Part shown: piece by piece, positions 1 to 12,000 of the stretch
Position numbering within the stretch: position 1 is the stretch's first letter
How the letters are laid out: every line of letters starts with the position of its first letter
Assembly: GCF_024380015.1 (NCBI RefSeq)
Contig: NZ_CP101508.1
Coordinates: 1,054,902-1,118,901 of the forward strand
From: Photobacterium atrarenae
GTDB lineage: Bacteria > Pseudomonadota > Gammaproteobacteria > Enterobacterales > Vibrionaceae
Reading direction: 5' to 3'
DNA: 64,000 bases
The notes under the pieces: generated by a model
Told to the model about the DNA's origin: nothing
The model's input: only the letters and a program-made list of their open reading frames with translations
Database searches by the model: none
Translations under genes and position numbers: made by a program

Positions 1-3000
1 ATACCGAGGTCACAGACCTGGCGATCGAGCTGGATGCGAACATCACAGAAGATGACGTGATCAACGCCGCCGAAGCCGGGCAGGATATCCCTGTCACCGG
101 TAAAGTGACCGGTGAGTTCAATGAAGACGACACCGTCACCCTGACCGTGAACGAGAAACCGTTCACCGGCACAGTCGACAAGGACGGTAACTTCAGCATC
201 AACGTTCCGGGCGCAGACCTTGTTGCAGATGGCGATAAGGTCATCGATGCGAGCATCACGACCACGGATAAAGCGGGCAACACAGATACCGCGACGACAA
301 GCGAAGGCTACAGCGTCGATACCGAGGTCACAGACCTGGCGATCGAGCTGGATGCGAACATCACAGAAGATGACGTGATCAACGCCGCCGAAGCCGGGCA
401 GGATATCCCTGTCACCGGTAAAGTGACCGGTGAGTTCAATGAAGACGACACCGTCACCCTGACCGTGAACGAGAAACCGTTCACCGGCACAGTCGACAAG
501 GACGGTAACTTCAGCATCAACGTTCCGGGCGCAGACCTTGTTGCAGATGGCGATAAGGTCATCGATGCGAGCATCACGACCACGGATAAAGCGGGCAACA
601 CAGATACCGCGACGACAAGCGAAGGCTACAGCGTCGATACCGAGGTCACAGACCTGGCGATCGAGCTGGATGCGAACATCACAGAAGATGACGTGATCAA
701 CGCCGCCGAAGCCGGGCAGGATATCCCTGTCACCGGTAAAGTGACCGGTGAGTTCAATGAAGACGACACCGTCACCCTGACCGTGAACGAGAAACCGTTC
801 ACCGGCACAGTCGACAAGGACGGTAACTTCAGCATCAACGTTCCGGGCGCAGACCTTGTTGCAGATGGCGATAAGGTCATCGATGCGAGCATCACGACCA
901 CGGATAAAGCGGGCAACACAGATACCGCGACGACAAGCGAAGGCTACAGCGTCGATACCGAGGTCACAGACCTGGCGATCGAGCTGGATGCGAACATCAC
1001 AGAAGATGACGTGATCAACGCCGCCGAAGCCGGGCAGGATATCCCTGTCACCGGTAAAGTGACCGGTGAGTTCAATGAAGACGACACCGTCACCCTGACC
1101 GTGAACGAGAAACCGTTCACCGGCACAGTCGACAAGGACGGTAACTTCAGCATCAACGTTCCGGGCGCAGACCTTGTTGCAGATGGCGATAAGGTCATCG
1201 ATGCGAGCATCACGACCACGGATAAAGCGGGCAACACAGATACCGCGACGACAAGCGAAGGCTACAGCGTCGATACCGAGGTCACAGACCTGGCGATCGA
1301 GCTGGATGCGAACATCACAGAAGATGACGTGATCAACGCCGCCGAAGCCGGGCAGGATATCCCTGTCACCGGTAAAGTGACCGGTGAGTTCAATGAAGAC
1401 GACACCGTCACCCTGACCGTGAACGAGAAACCGTTCACCGGCACAGTCGACAAGGACGGTAACTTCAGCATCAACGTTCCGGGCGCAGACCTTGTTGCAG
1501 ATGGCGATAAGGTCATCGATGCGAGCATCACGACCACGGATAAAGCGGGCAACACAGATACCGCGACGACAAGCGAAGGCTACAGCGTCGATACCGAGGT
1601 CACAGACCTGGCGATCGAGCTGGATGCGAACATCACAGAAGATGACGTGATCAACGCCGCCGAAGCCGGGCAGGATATCCCTGTCACCGGTAAAGTGACC
1701 GGTGAGTTCAATGAAGACGACACCGTCACCCTGACCGTGAACGAGAAACCGTTCACCGGCACAGTCGACAAGGACGGTAACTTCAGCATCAACGTTCCGG
1801 GCGCAGACCTTGTTGCAGATGGCGATAAGGTCATCGATGCGAGCATCACGACCACGGATAAAGCGGGCAACACAGATACCGCGACGACAAGCGAAGGCTA
1901 CAGCGTCGATACCGAGGTCACAGACCTGGCGATCGAGCTGGATGCGAACATCACAGAAGATGACGTGATCAACGCCGCCGAAGCCGGGCAGGATATCCCT
2001 GTCACCGGTAAAGTGACCGGTGAGTTCAATGAAGACGACACCGTCACCCTGACCGTGAACGAGAAACCGTTCACCGGCACAGTCGACAAGGACGGTAACT
2101 TCAGCATCAACGTTCCGGGCGCAGACCTTGTTGCAGATGGCGATAAGGTCATCGATGCGAGCATCACGACCACGGATAAAGCGGGCAACACAGATACCGC
2201 GACGACAAGCGAAGGCTACAGCGTCGATACCGAGGTCACAGACCTGGCGATCGAGCTGGATGCGAACATCACAGAAGATGACGTGATCAACGCCGCCGAA
2301 GCCGGGCAGGATATCCCTGTCACCGGTAAAGTGACCGGTGAGTTCAATGAAGACGACACCGTCACCCTGACCGTGAACGAGAAACCGTTCACCGGCACAG
2401 TCGACAAGGACGGTAACTTCAGCATCAACGTTCCGGGCGCAGACCTTGTTGCAGATGGCGATAAGGTCATCGATGCGAGCATCACGACCACGGATAAAGC
2501 GGGCAACACAGATACCGCGACGACAAGCGAAGGCTACAGCGTCGATACCGAGGTCACAGACCTGGCGATCGAGCTGGATGCGAACATCACAGAAGATGAC
2601 GTGATCAACGCCGCCGAAGCCGGGCAGGATATCCCTGTCACCGGTAAAGTGACCGGTGAGTTCAATGAAGACGACACCGTCACCCTGACCGTGAACGAGA
2701 AACCGTTCACCGGCACAGTCGACAAGGACGGTAACTTCAGCATCAACGTTCCGGGCGCAGACCTTGTTGCAGATGGCGATAAGGTCATCGATGCGAGCAT
2801 CACGACCACGGATAAAGCGGGCAACACAGATACCGCGACGACAAGCGAAGGCTACAGCGTCGATACCGAGGTCACAGACCTGGCGATCGAGCTGGATGCG
2901 AACATCACAGAAGATGACGTGATCAACGCCGCCGAAGCCGGGCAGGATATCCCTGTCACCGGTAAAGTGACCGGTGAGTTCAATGAAGACGACACCGTCA

Positions 3001-6000
3001 CCCTGACCGTGAACGAGAAACCGTTCACCGGCACAGTCGACAAGGACGGTAACTTCAGCATCAACGTTCCGGGCGCAGACCTTGTTGCAGATGGCGATAA
3101 GGTCATCGATGCGAGCATCACGACCACGGATAAAGCGGGCAACACAGATACCGCGACGACAAGCGAAGGCTACAGCGTCGATACCGAGGTCACAGACCTG
3201 GCGATCGAGCTGGATGCGAACATCACAGAAGATGACGTGATCAACGCCGCCGAAGCCGGGCAGGATATCCCTGTCACCGGTAAAGTGACCGGTGAGTTCA
3301 ATGAAGACGACACCGTCACCCTGACCGTGAACGAGAAACCGTTCACCGGCACAGTCGACAAGGACGGTAACTTCAGCATCAACGTTCCGGGCGCAGACCT
3401 TGTTGCAGATGGCGATAAGGTCATCGATGCGAGCATCACGACCACGGATAAAGCGGGCAACACAGATACCGCGACGACAAGCGAAGGCTACAGCGTCGAT
3501 ACCGAGGTCACAGACCTGGCGATCGAGCTGGATGCGAACATCACAGAAGATGACGTGATCAACGCCGCCGAAGCCGGGCAGGATATCCCTGTCACCGGTA
3601 AAGTGACCGGTGAGTTCAATGAAGACGACACCGTCACCCTGACCGTGAACGAGAAACCGTTCACCGGCACAGTCGACAAGGACGGTAACTTCAGCATCAA
3701 CGTTCCGGGCGCAGACCTTGTTGCAGATGGCGATAAGGTCATCGATGCGAGCATCACGACCACGGATAAAGCGGGCAACACAGATACCGCGACGACAAGC
3801 GAAGGCTACAGCGTCGATACCGAGGTCACAGACCTGGCGATCGAGCTGGATGCGAACATCACAGAAGATGACGTGATCAACGCCGCCGAAGCCGGGCAGG
3901 ATATCCCTGTCACCGGTAAAGTGACCGGTGAGTTCAATGAAGACGACACCGTCACCCTGACCGTGAACGAGAAACCGTTCACCGGCACAGTCGACAAGGA
4001 CGGTAACTTCAGCATCAACGTTCCGGGCGCAGACCTTGTTGCAGATGGCGATAAGGTCATCGATGCGAGCATCACGACCACGGATAAAGCGGGCAACACA
4101 GATACCGCGACGACAAGCGAAGGCTACAGCGTCGATACCGAGGTCACAGACCTGGCGATCGAGCTGGATGCGAACATCACAGAAGATGACGTGATCAACG
4201 CCGCCGAAGCCGGGCAGGATATCCCTGTCACCGGTAAAGTGACCGGTGAGTTCAATGAAGACGACACCGTCACCCTGACCGTGAACGAGAAACCGTTCAC
4301 CGGCACAGTCGACAAGGACGGTAACTTCAGCATCAACGTTCCGGGCGCAGACCTTGTTGCAGATGGCGATAAGGTCATCGATGCGAGCATCACGACCACG
4401 GATAAAGCGGGCAACACAGATACCGCGACGACAAGCGAAGGCTACAGCGTCGATACCGAGGTCACAGACCTGGCGATCGAGCTGGATGCGAACATCACAG
4501 AAGATGACGTGATCAACGCCGCCGAAGCCGGGCAGGATATCCCTGTCACCGGTAAAGTGACCGGTGAGTTCAATGAAGACGACACCGTCACCCTGACCGT
4601 GAACGAGAAACCGTTCACCGGCACAGTCGACAAGGACGGTAACTTCAGCATCAACGTTCCGGGCGCAGACCTTGTTGCAGATGGCGATAAGGTCATCGAT
4701 GCGAGCATCACGACCACGGATAAAGCGGGCAACACAGATACCGCGACGACAAGCGAAGGCTACAGCGTCGATACCGAGGTCACAGACCTGGCGATCGAGC
4801 TGGATGCGAACATCACAGAAGATGACGTGATCAACGCCGCCGAAGCCGGGCAGGATATCCCTGTCACCGGTAAAGTGACCGGTGAGTTCAATGAAGACGA
4901 CACCGTCACCCTGACCGTGAACGAGAAACCGTTCACCGGCACAGTCGACAAGGACGGTAACTTCAGCATCAACGTTCCGGGCGCAGACCTTGTTGCAGAT
5001 GGCGATAAGGTCATCGATGCGAGCATCACGACCACGGATAAAGCGGGCAACACAGATACCGCGACGACAAGCGAAGGCTACAGCGTCGATACCGAGGTCA
5101 CAGACCTGGCGATCGAGCTGGATGCGAACATCACAGAAGATGACGTGATCAACGCCGCCGAAGCCGGGCAGGATATCCCTGTCACCGGTAAAGTGACCGG
5201 TGAGTTCAATGAAGACGACACCGTCACCCTGACCGTGAACGAGAAACCGTTCACCGGCACAGTCGACAAGGACGGTAACTTCAGCATCAACGTTCCGGGC
5301 GCAGACCTTGTTGCAGATGGCGATAAGGTCATCGATGCGAGCATCACGACCACGGATAAAGCGGGCAACACAGATACCGCGACGACAAGCGAAGGCTACA
5401 GCGTCGATACCGAGGTCACAGACCTGGCGATCGAGCTGGATGCGAACATCACAGAAGATGACGTGATCAACGCCGCCGAAGCCGGGCAGGATATCCCTGT
5501 CACCGGTAAAGTGACCGGTGAGTTCAATGAAGACGACACCGTCACCCTGACCGTGAACGAGAAACCGTTCACCGGCACAGTCGACAAGGACGGTAACTTC
5601 AGCATCAACGTTCCGGGCGCAGACCTTGTTGCAGATGGCGATAAGGTCATCGATGCGAGCATCACGACCACGGATAAAGCGGGCAACACAGATACCGCGA
5701 CGACAAGCGAAGGCTACAGCGTCGATACCGAGGTCACAGACCTGGCGATCGAGCTGGATGCGAACATCACAGAAGATGACGTGATCAACGCCGCCGAAGC
5801 CGGGCAGGATATCCCTGTCACCGGTAAAGTGACCGGTGAGTTCAATGAAGACGACACCGTCACCCTGACCGTGAACGAGAAACCGTTCACCGGCACAGTC
5901 GACAAGGACGGTAACTTCAGCATCAACGTTCCGGGCGCAGACCTTGTTGCAGATGGCGATAAGGTCATCGATGCGAGCATCACGACCACGGATAAAGCGG

Positions 6001-9000
6001 GCAACACAGATACCGCGACGACAAGCGAAGGCTACAGCGTCGATACCGAGGTCACAGACCTGGCGATCGAGCTGGATGCGAACATCACAGAAGATGACGT
6101 GATCAACGCCGCCGAAGCCGGGCAGGATATCCCTGTCACCGGTAAAGTGACCGGTGAGTTCAATGAAGACGACACCGTCACCCTGACCGTGAACGAGAAA
6201 CCGTTCACCGGCACAGTCGACAAGGACGGTAACTTCAGCATCAACGTTCCGGGCGCAGACCTTGTTGCAGATGGCGATAAGGTCATCGATGCGAGCATCA
6301 CGACCACGGATAAAGCGGGCAACACAGATACCGCGACGACAAGCGAAGGCTACAGCGTCGATACCGAGGTCACAGACCTGGCGATCGAGCTGGATGCGAA
6401 CATCACAGAAGATGACGTGATCAACGCCGCCGAAGCCGGGCAGGATATCCCTGTCACCGGTAAAGTGACCGGTGAGTTCAATGAAGACGACACCGTCACC
6501 CTGACCGTGAACGAGAAACCGTTCACCGGCACAGTCGACAAGGACGGTAACTTCAGCATCAACGTTCCGGGCGCAGACCTTGTTGCAGATGGCGATAAGG
6601 TCATCGATGCGAGCATCACGACCACGGATAAAGCGGGCAACACAGATACCGCGACGACAAGCGAAGGCTACAGCGTCGATACCGAGGTCACAGACCTGGC
6701 GATCGAGCTGGATGCGAACATCACAGAAGATGACGTGATCAACGCCGCCGAAGCCGGGCAGGATATCCCTGTCACCGGTAAAGTGACCGGTGAGTTCAAT
6801 GAAGACGACACCGTCACCCTGACCGTGAACGAGAAACCGTTCACCGGCACAGTCGACAAGGACGGTAACTTCAGCATCAACGTTCCGGGCGCAGACCTTG
6901 TTGCAGATGGCGATAAGGTCATCGATGCGAGCATCACGACCACGGATAAAGCGGGCAACACAGATACCGCGACGACAAGCGAAGGCTACAGCGTCGATAC
7001 CGAGGTCACAGACCTGGCGATCGAGCTGGATGCGAACATCACAGAAGATGACGTGATCAACGCCGCCGAAGCCGGGCAGGATATCCCTGTCACCGGTAAA
7101 GTGACCGGTGAGTTCAATGAAGACGACACCGTCACCCTGACCGTGAACGAGAAACCGTTCACCGGCACAGTCGACAAGGACGGTAACTTCAGCATCAACG
7201 TTCCGGGCGCAGACCTTGTTGCAGATGGCGATAAGGTCATCGATGCGAGCATCACGACCACGGATAAAGCGGGCAACACAGATACCGCGACGACAAGCGA
7301 AGGCTACAGCGTCGATACCGAGGTCACAGACCTGGCGATCGAGCTGGATGCGAACATCACAGAAGATGACGTGATCAACGCCGCCGAAGCCGGGCAGGAT
7401 ATCCCTGTCACCGGTAAAGTGACCGGTGAGTTCAATGAAGACGACACCGTCACCCTGACCGTGAACGAGAAACCGTTCACCGGCACAGTCGACAAGGACG
7501 GTAACTTCAGCATCAACGTTCCGGGCGCAGACCTTGTTGCAGATGGCGATAAGGTCATCGATGCGAGCATCACGACCACGGATAAAGCGGGCAACACAGA
7601 TACCGCGACGACAAGCGAAGGCTACAGCGTCGATACCGAGGTCACAGACCTGGCGATCGAGCTGGATGCGAACATCACAGAAGATGACGTGATCAACGCC
7701 GCCGAAGCCGGGCAGGATATCCCTGTCACCGGTAAAGTGACCGGTGAGTTCAATGAAGACGACACCGTCACCCTGACCGTGAACGAGAAACCGTTCACCG
7801 GCACAGTCGACAAGGACGGTAACTTCAGCATCAACGTTCCGGGCGCAGACCTTGTTGCAGATGGCGATAAGGTCATCGATGCGAGCATCACGACCACGGA
7901 TAAAGCGGGCAACACAGATACCGCGACGACAAGCGAAGGCTACAGCGTCGATACCGAGGTCACAGACCTGGCGATCGAGCTGGATGCGAACATCACAGAA
8001 GATGACGTGATCAACGCCGCCGAAGCCGGGCAGGATATCCCTGTCACCGGTAAAGTGACCGGTGAGTTCAATGAAGACGACACCGTCACCCTGACCGTGA
8101 ACGAGAAACCGTTCACCGGCACAGTCGACAAGGACGGTAACTTCAGCATCAACGTTCCGGGCGCAGACCTTGTTGCAGATGGCGATAAGGTCATCGATGC
8201 GAGCATCACGACCACGGATAAAGCGGGCAACACAGATACCGCGACGACAAGCGAAGGCTACAGCGTCGATACCGAGGTCACAGACCTGGCGATCGAGCTG
8301 GATGCGAACATCACAGAAGATGACGTGATCAACGCCGCCGAAGCCGGGCAGGATATCCCTGTCACCGGTAAAGTGACCGGTGAGTTCAATGAAGACGACA
8401 CCGTCACCCTGACCGTGAACGAGAAACCGTTCACCGGCACAGTCGACAAGGACGGTAACTTCAGCATCAACGTTCCGGGCGCAGACCTTGTTGCAGATGG
8501 CGATAAGGTCATCGATGCGAGCATCACGACCACGGATAAAGCGGGCAACACAGATACCGCGACGACAAGCGAAGGCTACAGCGTCGATACCGAGGTCACA
8601 GACCTGGCGATCGAGCTGGATGCGAACATCACAGAAGATGACGTGATCAACGCCGCCGAAGCCGGGCAGGATATCCCTGTCACCGGTAAAGTGACCGGTG
8701 AGTTCAATGAAGACGACACCGTCACCCTGACCGTGAACGAGAAACCGTTCACCGGCACAGTCGACAAGGACGGTAACTTCAGCATCAACGTTCCGGGCGC
8801 AGACCTTGTTGCAGATGGCGATAAGGTCATCGATGCGAGCATCACGACCACGGATAAAGCGGGCAACACAGATACCGCGACGACAAGCGAAGGCTACAGC
8901 GTCGATACCGAGGTCACAGACCTGGCGATCGAGCTGGATGCGAACATCACAGAAGATGACGTGATCAACGCCGCCGAAGCCGGGCAGGATATCCCTGTCA

Positions 9001-12000
9001 CCGGTAAAGTGACCGGTGAGTTCAATGAAGACGACACCGTCACCCTGACCGTGAACGAGAAACCGTTCACCGGCACAGTCGACAAGGACGGTAACTTCAG
9101 CATCAACGTTCCGGGCGCAGACCTTGTTGCAGATGGCGATAAGGTCATCGATGCGAGCATCACGACCACGGATAAAGCGGGCAACACAGATACCGCGACG
9201 ACAAGCGAAGGCTACAGCGTCGATACCGAGGTCACAGACCTGGCGATCGAGCTGGATGCGAACATCACAGAAGATGACGTGATCAACGCCGCCGAAGCCG
9301 GGCAGGATATCCCTGTCACCGGTAAAGTGACCGGTGAGTTCAATGAAGACGACACCGTCACCCTGACCGTGAACGAGAAACCGTTCACCGGCACAGTCGA
9401 CAAGGACGGTAACTTCAGCATCAACGTTCCGGGCGCAGACCTTGTTGCAGATGGCGATAAGGTCATCGATGCGAGCATCACGACCACGGATAAAGCGGGC
9501 AACACAGATACCGCGACGACAAGCGAAGGCTACAGCGTCGATACCGAGGTCACAGACCTGGCGATCGAGCTGGATGCGAACATCACAGAAGATGACGTGA
9601 TCAACGCCGCCGAAGCCGGGCAGGATATCCCTGTCACCGGTAAAGTGACCGGTGAGTTCAATGAAGACGACACCGTCACCCTGACCGTGAACGAGAAACC
9701 GTTCACCGGCACAGTCGACAAGGACGGTAACTTCAGCATCAACGTTCCGGGCGCAGACCTTGTTGCAGATGGCGATAAGGTCATCGATGCGAGCATCACG
9801 ACCACGGATAAAGCGGGCAACACAGATACCGCGACGACAAGCGAAGGCTACAGCGTCGATACCGAGGTCACAGACCTGGCGATCGAGCTGGATGCGAACA
9901 TCACAGAAGATGACGTGATCAACGCCGCCGAAGCCGGGCAGGATATCCCTGTCACCGGTAAAGTGACCGGTGAGTTCAATGAAGACGACACCGTCACCCT
10001 GACCGTGAACGAGAAACCGTTCACCGGCACAGTCGACAAGGACGGTAACTTCAGCATCAACGTTCCGGGCGCAGACCTTGTTGCAGATGGCGATAAGGTC
10101 ATCGATGCGAGCATCACGACCACGGATAAAGCGGGCAACACAGATACCGCGACGACAAGCGAAGGCTACAGCGTCGATACCGAGGTCACAGACCTGGCGA
10201 TCGAGCTGGATGCGAACATCACAGAAGATGACGTGATCAACGCCGCCGAAGCCGGGCAGGATATCCCTGTCACCGGTAAAGTGACCGGTGAGTTCAATGA
10301 AGACGACACCGTCACCCTGACCGTGAACGAGAAACCGTTCACCGGCACAGTCGACAAGGACGGTAACTTCAGCATCAACGTTCCGGGCGCAGACCTTGTT
10401 GCAGATGGCGATAAGGTCATCGATGCGAGCATCACGACCACGGATAAAGCGGGCAACACAGATACCGCGACGACAAGCGAAGGCTACAGCGTCGATAATG
10501 CTCCTGATGCTATTGACGATACGTTAACGATCACTTCGTCAGGCCTGAAAGCGGAATACTATGGTTATCAGGAAGGTGCGGATGGCAATAACTTGTCCAG
10601 AGTTCATCAGGTTGAGAGCTTCATCCAGTCGAACGATCCTGATGCCACCTTTATCGCGTCCAAGGTTAATTACGGTAGTCAGGAGAATAACCTCGGCACC
10701 GGCTCTACGTTACAGAAATTCCTGAAAGGGGATAAAGGTAGCCTGAGCAATGATCCGGGTGATAGCAGTGATGCCATTATTCGCATGTCGGGCCAGATCG
10801 AGCTTTCTGAGGGGACCTATCAGTTCAAGGTGAAAGCGGATGATGGCTACAGCATTCGTATCAACGGAGAGGTTGTCGCTGAATATGATGGCAATCAATC
10901 TGCAACCTCTCGCAAAGGGATTGAATTTACGGTTGATGAAAGTGGTAGCCATAATATTGAGATCATTTATTGGGATCAGGGAGGTGATTCCCAGCTCAAA
11001 GTACAGCTAGGCGAGCAAAACAGCTCTGGTGGCTTTGGGAACTATAAAATTTTAGGTGAAGACATAACGAGCCATGAGCAGCCGCTCTCGGTTGATGATG
11101 GCCAGTCACTGACTATCGATCCGGCTGTCTTGCTGGCGAATGACCAGGATGAGTCACCTGAATCCTTGCAGGTTATCGGCGTTGGTAATCCGGTGCATGG
11201 CAGCGTATCTATGGTGAACGGTCAGATAGTCTTCACGCCGGATCCGAACTATAGCGGCCCTGCACAATTTGATTACACGGTTGTGGATGAGTACGGCCAG
11301 CAGGACAGCGCCACAGTGACTCTGAATGTCGTAGACACCAACGATGCGCCAACTGTCTCTGCAGCAACGGTGACTGTTTCTGAGGAAGGTCTGGCACAAG
11401 GGATTGAAGATGGGCAGGGCTTGCCAGATACCACTGATAGCCCTGTGGCTTCAGGTAAGCTCACGATTTCAGACCCGGACAGCAGTGATTTGAGCGTGAC
11501 CTTAACGGCGCCAACGGTTGCATTGACGTCAGGCGGCCAAGCGATTGAGTGGAGTGGAGATAACACTAATGTGCTCGTGGGCTCCGTTGATGGTCAGCCT
11601 GTCATCGAGATTAGCATTGATGATGAAGGCAATTACGATGTGACGCTAAGCGGACCGGTTGATCACCCAGTTCAGGGCGAAGACCGACTGGCCATTGAAG
11701 TCGGGGTGAACGTTCATGACGGCGAGTTAACGGGTCAAAGTACATTGACAATCCAGGTTGAGGATGACGCACCGGAATCCAGTGCCCTGACCGAGGACGT
11801 GGAAGTCACGCCAACGGATAGCAATATCGTCGTCGTGCTGGATGTTTCTGGCAGTATGGGGGGCAACCGTCTCACCATGGCGAAATCAGCAATCTCTAAC
11901 TTGTTGGATAGCTACGACGAGCACGGCGATGTCAAAGTCCAGGTAGTGACGTTCTCCGGTGACGCCACGGCGGCGAGCCAATGGCTCGATGTTGCTGAAG

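Noticed and set aside
308..10459. Thirty-two identical 97-codon open frames on the minus strand of the adhesin repeats
   Set aside because: They arise because the same 318-bp unit is repeated; composition is unlike a real protein and the plus-strand frame is clearly the coding one.
3..10496. CRISPR-like regular repeats
   Set aside because: The repeats are contiguous, 318 bp long and in frame with the adhesin, with no spacers.
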